A stretch of DNA of 5,886 bases from Coriobacteriia bacterium (GTDB lineage: Bacteria; Actinomycetota; Coriobacteriia; Coriobacteriales; UBA8131): assembly GCA_009781525.1 (NCBI GenBank), contig WQXZ01000112.1, forward strand, positions 1 to 5,886. Reading direction: 5' to 3'. Below are positions 1 to 4,856 of this stretch, piece by piece. The translations under genes were made by a program, and so were the position numbers. Positions within the stretch are counted from its first letter, which is position 1. Each line of letters begins with the position of its first letter. A model generated the notes under the pieces. It saw nothing but the letters and a program-made list of their open reading frames with translations, did no database searches and was not told the origin of the DNA.

Positions 1-1
1 C

Positions 2-1168
2 TGGATACAGGTAATCGCCAGAAACCTCTGCAACATGCAGCTCCGCCGCAAGAACCTGGCGATGCTCCTCGATGCCGAGCAAGAAATCGACAACATCGAC
101 GCCGAGGAATCCGACGAGCTGCTACCAGCCATCTACGCTGAAAGAGCCGACCTCAAGGAGCGACTCGGCAGAATCATCGACACACTGTCAGACGTTCAGC
201 GCCAAGCCATCGTGCTCTACTACTTCAACGAGCTGAGCGTCGAAGAAATCGCAAACGTCATGGAGTGCAGTCCGAACACCGTCAAAACCCGCCTCTTCCT
301 CGCGCGCAAAGCCATCCGCTCGGAGGTCGAAGAGCAAGAGCGCAAGAGCGGCGAGCGCTTCTACGGCATCGCCGGCATTGCCATGCTCCCGCTCGGCGAT
401 CTTATCCACACGCACTTATCAACACTCGCAATCAGCCCCCATCTGGCGAGCAACACGCTGTCTGCAATCACAAAAGCGATCGCAAGCACAGCTTCGGAAG
501 CATCCCCACAGACACCAGGAACGCCTATTCATGTGGATAAAACCTCGGCCTTACAGGCTCGGATCATGGCTGGAACCGCCGCGGTTGCTTCAGTTGGTGC
601 GGTAGCGGTTCTTGCCGTGATACTGGTGACCGGTAGCGCTTCTGCGCCCCAGGTCGGTGACGGACAGAACACTGGCTCAGGCTTCCCTGCTGTGAGTGGG
701 CAATCTCGAAACGTAGTTGGCGATGCGCAGACACGCGCGCTGGGTGCGATCGCTGCCCTGCCAGAACCTGAAGCGCTGGATGCATTGTTTGGTGTGCTTG
801 AGGGCTACTGGGTTTCTGATTCGGAGTTCTTTGTCGGGTTCGTGCATTTGCAGGGAGAGCCTGCTATCGTCTACGGACTGTTTCAGACAGAATTCGGACG
901 CAGCGGTAGAATCGTCGACAGATATGCGACCGGTAGGTATGAGGCGGTGTTGGTTATCGGCATAGCAGACGACTTGGAGCCCAGCAGTTCCGACGAGGCG
1001 CCTACCGAGCGCACTGAAGCTGTCTATATAGACGTGAGCGATCTTATCCACAGTGGAGAAATTCAGGTCAGGGTGGATGCGATAAGTAATGGCGAGTGGC
1101 AAACCTTCGAATATGGCAGTCTGGATTTCTGGGATGCTTTCAGCATTTGGTATGATAAGGAGCGATGA
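2..1168 (+). CDS. ECF-type sigma factor with C-terminal membrane anchor and extracytoplasmic domain (5' partial)
   Basis: This is an RNA polymerase sigma factor of the sigma-70/ECF type, which would direct polymerase to a regulon of its own. The frame is open to the left edge, and the codons before the ATG at 35 read WIQVIARNLCN, typical of the end of sigma region 2, so the true start is upstream. Numbering from the ATG at 35: region 4 spans about 40-95, with its helix-turn-helix near 68-88 (LSVEEIANVMECSPNTVKTR). A linker follows, then a hydrophobic Ala/Val helix at about 177-199, then about 178 residues that should lie outside the membrane and contain a YGLFQTEFGRSG motif. I do not recognise that outer domain. 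Ordinary ECF factors are about 160-200 residues and end after region 4, so this is a membrane-tethered variant. An external signal controlling it, perhaps through proteolysis, is inference. GC skew reverses near base 540, between the sigma part and the membrane part. The YcxB-like gene follows after 29 bases, probably co-transcribed. Confidence 0.93.
   Translation, partial: WIQVIARNLCNMQLRRKNLAMLLDAEQEIDNIDAEESDELLPAIYAERADLKERLGRIIDTLSDVQRQAIVLYYFNELSVEEIANVMECSPNTVKTRLFLARKAIRSEVEEQERKSGERFYGIAGIAMLPLGDLIHTHLSTLAISPHLASNTLSAITKAIASTASEASPQTPGTPIHVDKTSALQARIMAGTAAVASVGAVAVLAVILVTGSASAPQVGDGQNTGSGFPAVSGQSRNVVGDAQTRALGAIAALPEPEALDALFGVLEGYWVSDSEFFVGFVHLQGEPAIVYGLFQTEFGRSGRIVDRYATGRYEAVLVIGIADDLEPSSSDEAPTERTEAVYIDVSDLIHSGEIQVRVDAISNGEWQTFEYGSLDFWDAFSIWYDKER
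402..424 (+). promoter_or_regulatory. Perfect DnaA box plus a one-mismatch box in tandem
   Basis: TTATCCACA at 402-410 is the classical DnaA box. Five bases later TTATCAACA (416-424) differs at one position, so the two boxes are 14 bases apart start to start. They lie inside the sigma factor coding sequence. The first box is part of a 13-mer GATCTTATCCACA that recurs at 1040 and 2241. Confidence 0.45.
532..540 (-). promoter_or_regulatory. Perfect DnaA box, reverse orientation
   Basis: TGTGGATAA on the plus strand is the exact reverse complement of TTATCCACA. It lies inside the sigma factor gene, beside the point where GC skew changes sign, and faces the pair at 402-424. Confidence 0.45.
1044..1052 (+). 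promoter_or_regulatory. Perfect DnaA box inside a repeated 13-mer
   Basis: TTATCCACA lies within GATCTTATCCACA (1040-1052) in the extracytoplasmic-domain part of the sigma gene. In both sigma-gene copies the 13-mer is read in the same frame and encodes Asp-Leu-Ile-His, so a peptide-level cause is possible. Confidence 0.4.
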
Positions 1169-1197
1169 GTTTGGCGGGTCGTGGCTGCGAAAGGTGA

Positions 1198-2181
1198 ATG
1201 AAGGCGAGCTTGAACATGGATGATTCTGAAGTCACGGAAAGGATGTATGCTTCGGTTGGGGCTCCCCTGACGCATTGGACCAGAGATGATATTCAGCAAT
1301 GTCGTGACTGGTTGTTTGCGGGGCAGTATACCGATCAGGAGCTCTCAGACGTGTTTGCGCTGATAGATGCTCATCGCAAGTGGGTCGGCGACAAAGACAT
1401 TGAACCGGGCAAAAGTATGTCCGAGGAGGAGTTCGAAGACTGGGACATGCTTTCGCGGCAGGCTGAGTATCGGGTTGTTCATCGCTTTATGCCAAAGTAC
1501 GGATATTTCAACAGCAATGGCTGGTGGATCAAGAAGACAGATGTCTACTTCGAGAATGAATACGAGGTGACCGCTGAGCAGCAGCGTAGTATCCAGAGTA
1601 TTTTTCAAAAGCGAAGCGCTTTGTTTTACCCGTGGTACCGCTTTCTTTACAGGATTATGCTTGGGCTGTTTATTGCCTATTTTTCTTTCGTAGCATTAAG
1701 TGCCCAGACGCCACTACGAATAGGCATGGCGTTGGCTTTCCTGGTTCTCTTTGTAAGAGAAATAATAACTCCACTAATCAATTTACCCAGACAGCTTGAG
1801 CAGCTTGCCACCCTTTCTGGCAAGGATAAGTTAACGATAAAAACCAGCTTCGGTGAAACCATCAGGACAGAGTATGGCAACTCTGTTTCGGACTATTCAT
1901 ATGACCAGGTCCGCTACATCGAGCACAATAAAGACAGAGTCTATCTCTGGCTTGAGCAGCTCTTTGTCTTGACCCTTTACAAGAACTCCTTTACACACGG
2001 AGACGTTGATAGCTTTCTGGAATTCATTACTGCCAAGTGCTCTGAGCAGGAACCGCTGTGGACCCAAAGCGAGCTTAACAAAAGAGCCTGGCGGAAAAAC
2101 AGAGCGCGTTATCTGCTGCTTCTACTTATGGTAGTGTTTGCAGGCGCTTTGTTCGTATTGTCAAAGCAAGTTTATTGGTAG
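1198..2181 (+). CDS. Membrane protein with YcxB-like domain
   Basis: This is an integral membrane protein of 327 residues with no assigned biochemical function. Residues 1-145 are hydrophilic and probably cytoplasmic. Two hydrophobic helices follow at about 149-168 and 173-191. A soluble domain at about 205-280 resembles the YcxB-like C-terminal domain: a beta-rich stretch, then SYDQVRYIEHNKDRVYLWLE and LTLYKNSF. A third helix lies at about 305-321, near the C-terminus. Bacillus YcxB-type proteins usually have two helices followed by this domain, so the long N-terminal part and the extra last helix are additions. The start is uncertain: ATG 1198 has AAGG only three bases upstream, while the in-frame ATG 1216 (MDDSEV) has AAGG eleven bases upstream. 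The gene begins 29 bases after the sigma factor stop on the same strand, which suggests one operon and a possible role in that sigma factor's signalling. That role is inference. Confidence 0.85.
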   Translation: MKASLNMDDSEVTERMYASVGAPLTHWTRDDIQQCRDWLFAGQYTDQELSDVFALIDAHRKWVGDKDIEPGKSMSEEEFEDWDMLSRQAEYRVVHRFMPKYGYFNSNGWWIKKTDVYFENEYEVTAEQQRSIQSIFQKRSALFYPWYRFLYRIMLGLFIAYFSFVALSAQTPLRIGMALAFLVLFVREIITPLINLPRQLEQLATLSGKDKLTIKTSFGETIRTEYGNSVSDYSYDQVRYIEHNKDRVYLWLEQLFVLTLYKNSFTHGDVDSFLEFITAKCSEQEPLWTQSELNKRAWRKNRARYLLLLLMVVFAGALFVLSKQVYW

Positions 2182-2190
2182 AGCCTTTTC

Positions 2191-2217
2191 GTGGCATCGG
2201 GAGTGCAATGCTGCCAC
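2191..2217. terminator. Weak hairpin between convergent genes
   Basis: GTGGCA (2191-2196) can pair with TGCCAC (2212-2217) around a 15-base loop, just after the YcxB-like stop codon and before the convergent nuclease-like stop. Neither strand has a clear run of U after the stem, so this is a poor intrinsic terminator. It is listed because it is the only stem-forming dyad I found in the 74-base convergent gap. Confidence 0.25.
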
Positions 2218-2244
2218 TGAAGATCCGATGACAATAGCTGGATC

Positions 2245-2253
2245 TTATCCACA
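2245..2253 (+). promoter_or_regulatory. Perfect DnaA box in the convergent intergenic gap
   Basis: TTATCCACA within GATCTTATCCACA (2241-2253) is the only perfect box outside a coding sequence, three bases past the nuclease-like gene's stop codon. Coding constraint cannot explain this copy. Confidence 0.45.
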
Positions 2254-2255
2254 TA

Positions 2256-3266
2256 TTAGTTGGTAGTGCTATCTGGATTGAGCAGCTGGATGCGCAGGTC
2301 TCTGCGACAAGCTTTGAACTCGGGCTTGTCGTGCGAAAGGCGATGCTTTGTGTTCTTGGCGATTTGTATCACGATTCGCTCAAACTGCTCGACATCGCGA
2401 AGTTGCCGATTAGTCACTGTTATCACCTGCACGCCAATTGCAGCCAGCGCATTTCTTCGGGAGGCATCGCGAGCGATTCTCTCAGCACCTGTGTGAAACG
2501 AATCGCTGTCGTATTCAACCGCCAAACCGGCATCTGCCCAGAACAGATCGCATGAGTAGTATGACCTATCTGCGATACGCGCTGCCGTCTTTGTCTGGGC
2601 AATGCGGCTGTTTAGCTCTGGTATGGGCAGGTTGTATCCTCCGAGCGCATTTGGCAGAGTGAGCAGCAGTGTGAGCTTGGTTTCCATTGGTGATGCTGAA
2701 CCATCCGTGATGAAGCGCAGCGCTCTGGTGGCTTTCTTGTACCCTTTCTCACCTTTCATTCTACTAACGAAAGTCTGCAGCTGCTTGAGGCTTGTCAGCG
2801 GAACGCAGTCAAAAGCCGCTAAAGAATAAGTGCCGCACAGCTCATAGCCGAACTCAATTAGCTCTATCAATGACATCTCGCTTGCCATTTGAAAAAAGCA
2901 GAATTCAGGAGAGCTCACGGTAAGTACGGATTGCTGATTGTCGGCGTACAGGAAGCTCCCTCTAGGTGTGGAGCCCGAGTGCACGTGATAGTGCAGAAGC
3001 GCTTGTACTTCGCTTCTGGATTTCTGTCTTGCGCTTTTGCTGCCGACCATGATGTGAAAAGGAGCAGTCAAACCTTTGAGGCTTTCGTGCTGCAGCATGT
3101 TTACTGGGTCGCCATCGCCAACCTGACTACTCGGTGTGTCAGGCTTGCTATCTGGTAGTTTTCGAAAACACTGACTATACGCGAAAGGCTTTTTTGATTC
3201 TGCATGAATCCGCCAGAATTGGATAGCGGTCTGGTGAGAAAGGAAATATGGCTGGTTATATAGCAT
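2256..3266 (-). CDS. Hypothetical protein with C-terminal PD-(D/E)XK/DUF559-like nuclease signature
   Basis: The 336-residue product looks like a two-part protein. The N-terminus (YFLSHQTAIQFWRI, residues 7-20) resembles the opening of AbiEi-like/DUF559 proteins. The C-terminal part carries spaced acidic residues expected of a Vsr/DUF559-like PD-(D/E)XK nuclease fold: E195 in SPMETKL, D240 in CDLFWADAG, and E251/D253 in AVEYDSDSFH, followed by a DASRRNALAAIGVQVITVT helix-strand unit (residues 267-285). The segment TLPNALGGYNLPIPELN (203-219) is a style I associate with a multicopy coriobacterial family; that is recall, not a search. Whether it cuts DNA, and whether it serves in defence, is unknown. 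No toxin or restriction partner is adjacent. The ATG at 3266 is the longest start, because an in-frame stop lies at 3276-3278. It has no Shine-Dalgarno sequence but a -10-like TAGAAT six bases upstream, suggesting a leaderless mRNA. It converges with the sigma/YcxB-like operon. Confidence 0.8.
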   Translation of the reverse strand: MLYNQPYFLSHQTAIQFWRIHAESKKPFAYSQCFRKLPDSKPDTPSSQVGDGDPVNMLQHESLKGLTAPFHIMVGSKSARQKSRSEVQALLHYHVHSGSTPRGSFLYADNQQSVLTVSSPEFCFFQMASEMSLIELIEFGYELCGTYSLAAFDCVPLTSLKQLQTFVSRMKGEKGYKKATRALRFITDGSASPMETKLTLLLTLPNALGGYNLPIPELNSRIAQTKTAARIADRSYYSCDLFWADAGLAVEYDSDSFHTGAERIARDASRRNALAAIGVQVITVTNRQLRDVEQFERIVIQIAKNTKHRLSHDKPEFKACRRDLRIQLLNPDSTTN

Positions 3267-3272
3267 TAGGGC

Positions 3273-3281
3273 ATTCTAGCA
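3273..3281 (-). promoter_or_regulatory. Extended -10 element for a leaderless transcript of the nuclease-like gene
   Basis: Read on the minus strand, TGCTAGAAT ends six bases before the ATG at 3266. TAGAAT matches the -10 consensus at 5 of 6 positions and has the TG of an extended -10. No good -35 is visible 17-18 bases upstream. The distance would place transcription start at or next to the A of the ATG, which fits the absence of a ribosome binding site. Confidence 0.45.
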
Positions 3282-3395
3282 TTTATGTAAGGCTAATGAG
3301 TGGGAGACCAAACATTTTCTGAATTCCAACTTTTGAGCTATTTCTGCAAGTTTTTTGCGGTTGGGCGCTAAAAAAGTGCCTCACAGTCGCTTGTG

Positions 3396-3435
3396 TGTGT
3401 GGTATATGCAACGCTTTTGTTGCATATACCACACA
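3396..3435. repeat. Perfect 17-bp hairpin inside the large dyad
   Basis: TGTGTGGTATATGCAAC (3396-3412) is perfectly complementary to GTTGCATATACCACACA (3419-3435) with a six-base loop GCTTTT. As RNA or as cruciform DNA this is a very stable stem. Each arm contains the GTTGCATATAC core that recurs at 3438-3453. Confidence 0.85.
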
Positions 3436-3437
3436 GC

Positions 3438-3453
3438 TGTTGCATATACAACA
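3438..3453. promoter_or_regulatory. Palindromic TGTTGCATATACAACA motif, possible operator
   Basis: TGTTG and CAACA form an inverted repeat around CATATA, the layout of a dimeric regulator site. The same core occurs in both arms of the adjacent hairpin, so three copies lie within 58 bases. A protein-binding role is inference; it could equally be part of the repeat's own structure. Confidence 0.35.
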
Positions 3454-3533
3454 GAAATTTTGGCGATTTTGCGCCCCAACCGCAAAAAACTTGCAGAATC
3501 TTGCCAAATCCTGGAAATGGGTTGGTCAGCGTG

Positions 3534-3607
3534 ATGCGGAAGGCGCGGAAGGTTGCGGGATTGGGAGATTGCGGAAGGCGCGAAGGGTTGCTGAAGGCGC
3601 GGAAGTC
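3534..3607. repeat. Degenerate purine-rich direct repeats (GGAAGGCGCGGAAG type)
   Basis: Three imperfect copies of a unit like TGCGGAAGGCGCGGAAGG start near 3535, 3570 and 3589; the second and third overlap at TTGC. They differ by one or two bases and the spacing is irregular (35 and 19 bases). The plus strand is strongly purine-rich across the block. No coding sequence explains it. Confidence 0.6.
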
Positions 3608-3707
3608 AGGCTGAGGCAAAGGCTGGCGCAGATGAAAGGCTGTGAAAGGTTTGATTGGGTTTCTGGTTGATGCGAGCAGGTGTTTGTTGCATAGTGCAAG
3701 CCCTCCG

Positions 3708-4415
3708 CTACCTCCAGTTCTCGCGGCTGAGTCGGAGCTGCAGCTCCTGCAGCCGCGCCTTCCTGTCCCGATAATCAGGAAGAACACCCTCCACCTCCTG
3801 CCAGAACCGTGCAGAGTGGTTCATCTCAGCCAAGTGCACAAGCTCGTGCACGATCACATAGTCAATCACGTCATCATCAGCCATGATTAGTCGCCACGAA
3901 TAGTTGATGCTTCCCTTTGCCGAACAGCTCCCCCAGCGAGAGTGAGCTCCAGAAACCCTAACAGCAGCCGGAGCCACACCCATTACGCCAGCAAAGTGCT
4001 GCGGTCGCTCTACCAGATATCGCTTGGCCAGCATCCGGTAAACCTGCACACAGGCTGATATCATCTGATCCGGCTCCAAACCAGGTGGCACAAAGAAACA
4101 GTCGTCATCAAATCCGACCTTCACGCCTTCCCTTGCAACAACAGAAAACAGCCTGCCCCGATACAGCACCAGATCGCCATAGTCAAGCGAAAAGCTCTCA
4201 CGCGCAGCTATCCGCTCTTCCACCTTCGCCAACTTATCAGCAATCCACCGTTCCTTCGAGGCAACAAAACTGTCAATCTCACTGACCGGCATCAACAGCG
4301 GTGCACGAACCTCCACACCATGATCCCGAACGTACAGAGCAACCGTCCTCCGCCTTGAGCGAATCAGCGTGTAATCAACCATCACAAGCAATCTCCTGAT
4401 ATCTGAACCTGCCAT
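3708..4415 (-). CDS. YgjP-like (DUF45/M48-type) zinc metallopeptidase
   Basis: This is a soluble metallopeptidase of the YgjP-like/SprT-like group; its natural substrate is unknown. The zinc site is clear: HELVH (bases 3834-3848) with a third histidine six residues after the second, in HELVHLAEMNHSARFW. Upstream is the family segment SRWGSCSAKGSINYSWRL, and the N-terminal part TLIRSRRRTVALYV...VRAPL is also typical. The C-terminus ends about 30 residues after the zinc site, as usual. The frame can be extended to a TTG at 4481 (257 residues), but that codon has no good ribosome site. ATG 4415 has GAGGTG six bases upstream (235 residues, used here); GTG 4385 or ATG 4382 (224 residues), seven and ten bases after AGGAG, fit the family start well too. 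The gene is divergent from trkH and has no obvious partner. Confidence 0.9.
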   Translation of the reverse strand: MAGSDIRRLLVMVDYTLIRSRRRTVALYVRDHGVEVRAPLLMPVSEIDSFVASKERWIADKLAKVEERIAARESFSLDYGDLVLYRGRLFSVVAREGVKVGFDDDCFFVPPGLEPDQMISACVQVYRMLAKRYLVERPQHFAGVMGVAPAAVRVSGAHSRWGSCSAKGSINYSWRLIMADDDVIDYVIVHELVHLAEMNHSARFWQEVEGVLPDYRDRKARLQELQLRLSRENWR

Positions 4416-4433
4416 CATCCCCACCTCGCTACC

Positions 4434-4439
4434 AATATA
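4434..4439 (-). promoter_or_regulatory. Possible -10 box for the metallopeptidase gene
   Basis: TATATT on the minus strand lies 15 bases before the nearest SD-supported ATG pair (4418/4415). A start of transcription about seven bases after it would leave a short leader containing GAGGTG. There is no convincing -35, so this rests mainly on the -10 and its position. If real, it would exclude the TTG at 4481 as a start. Confidence 0.3.
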
Positions 4440-4489
4440 GAATATCTGGATAAGATCTTGTTCTCTCCTTGCGAAACTCAACAGCTCTC

Positions 4490-4504
4490 GGCACTTTCAG
4501 TGCC
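4490..4504. other. Small perfect hairpin GGCACT-TTC-AGTGCC
   Basis: A six-base perfect stem with a three-base loop lies just upstream of the metallopeptidase gene. On the plus strand it is followed by only three T. No plus-strand gene ends here, so a terminator role has no client, and an operator is equally possible. Confidence 0.3.
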
Positions 4505-4646
4505 TTTCAATGCCATCGCCATCCACTTGCTATCAAGCCCAGTTTGATGCATTATGCTCTTGGTCATTGCCGGGTCCTGCTGAGTGACTTTTGTTGGGCC
4601 GAACGCGGTGGCTTGCATCAAAAACGTAAAAGCAAGGGGGGCGTAA

Positions 4647-4759
4647 CTCGGGTCGCCAGCGCAGGCTGTCTATGGCTGCGAAGGCGTGCTGACTTGGGGC
4701 TGCCTGTAGGCAGACGCAGCTCAGGTCGCCAGCGCACGCAACCTCGGGTCGCCATGGCA
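4647..4759 (+). repeat. Three 17-base direct repeats, CTCGGGTCGCCAGCGCA type
   Basis: Copies lie at 4647-4663 (CTCGGGTCGCCAGCGCA), 4720-4736 (one change, A for G at position 4) and 4743-4759 (CTCGGGTCGCCATGGCA, two changes near the end). Distances between starts are 73 and 23 bases. They sit 17 or more bases upstream of the trkH promoter candidate, so binding sites for an upstream regulator are possible, as is a fragment of a dispersed repeat. Confidence 0.6.
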
Positions 4760-4775
4760 AGCACTCCCCATGCTA

Positions 4776-4804
4776 TTCACTACGGTTTGGAGATAGGCTA
4801 TAAA
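4776..4804 (+). promoter_or_regulatory. Sigma-A-type promoter candidate for trkH
   Basis: TTCACT (4776-4781) and TATAAA (4799-4804) are separated by exactly 17 bases. The -10 matches the consensus at five of six positions and the -35 at four of six. Transcription would start near 4811, giving a leader of about 46 bases before the GTG at 4857. It points toward trkH and lies in the expected place. Confidence 0.5.
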
Positions 4805-4856
4805 CCAAAGCAACGAGTTTTTATCCAGAAGTAAGAAAACCAGACTTCGTCATAGA

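Larger units (their letters stand above)
3342..3498. repeat. Large inverted-repeat element, MITE-like or structured RNA
   Basis: The arm at 3342-3368 (TTCTGCAAG at its outer end, GTTGGGCGC at its inner end) is the reverse complement of 3471-3498 except for one extra C in the right arm. That gives about 27 paired bases, extended inward by GCGC/AAAA pairing with one bulge. Inside sits a second perfect hairpin (3396-3435) and a further palindromic copy of its motif (3438-3453). Each arm carries a six-base T or A tract in the middle rather than a U-tract after the stem, so it does not look like a simple terminator. No obvious target-site duplication flanks it and there is no transposase. A non-autonomous mobile repeat or a structured transcript are both possible. 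Confidence 0.75.
3267..3707. other. Non-coding intergenic region carrying repeats
   Basis: The 441 bases between the two minus-strand genes contain no convincing gene. Open frames across it on both strands are made of the repeats themselves (Cys-, Tyr- and Arg-rich low-complexity peptides) and lack ribosome binding sites. The left part holds the start region of the nuclease-like gene, the middle a large dyad (3342-3498) and the right a degenerate purine-rich repeat (3534-3607). A partial copy of the dyad's inner motif, GTTGCATA, lies at 3686-3693. I see no clear terminator for the metallopeptidase gene that reads into this region. Confidence 0.7.
4482..4775. other. Divergent intergenic region without a gene
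   Basis: Most of the region between the metallopeptidase and trkH genes has no supported coding sequence. Open frames on both strands give arginine-, cysteine- and histidine-rich peptides without family character and without ribosome sites. It contains the small hairpin at 4490-4504, three 17-base direct repeats between 4647 and 4759, and a short palindrome CTGCCTGTAGGCAG at 4700-4713. Confidence 0.6.

Noticed and set aside
677..1102. 141-residue open frame antisense to the sigma factor C-terminal domain
   Set aside because: The sense frame is continuous with a clear sigma domain and membrane helix; the antisense peptide shows no domain or start signals.
402..2253. Chromosomal replication origin (oriC)
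   Set aside because: Four perfect DnaA boxes and a skew change are present, but boxes lie mostly inside genes, no AT-rich unwinding region or dnaA/dnaN neighbour is visible, and skew elsewhere in the window appears to follow gene direction.
3396..3453. CRISPR array
   Set aside because: The repeated cores are palindromic, in mixed orientation and spaced irregularly by a few bases, with no unique spacers of 30-40 bases.
3342..3498. Intrinsic terminator of the metallopeptidase gene
   Set aside because: The stem is far longer than a terminator, starts over 200 bases past the stop codon, and is not followed by a U-tract on the minus strand.
3368..3787. 139-residue minus-strand open frame across the dyad and the metallopeptidase 3' end
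   Set aside because: It overlaps the well-supported metallopeptidase gene, and its sequence is a translation of the inverted and purine-rich repeats without family character or a ribosome site.
4469..4834. 121-residue plus-strand open frame upstream of trkH
   Set aside because: The peptide is rich in Arg, Gly and His, spans the direct repeats and the trkH promoter candidate, starts at TTG without a ribosome site, and overlaps the start region of the divergent gene.
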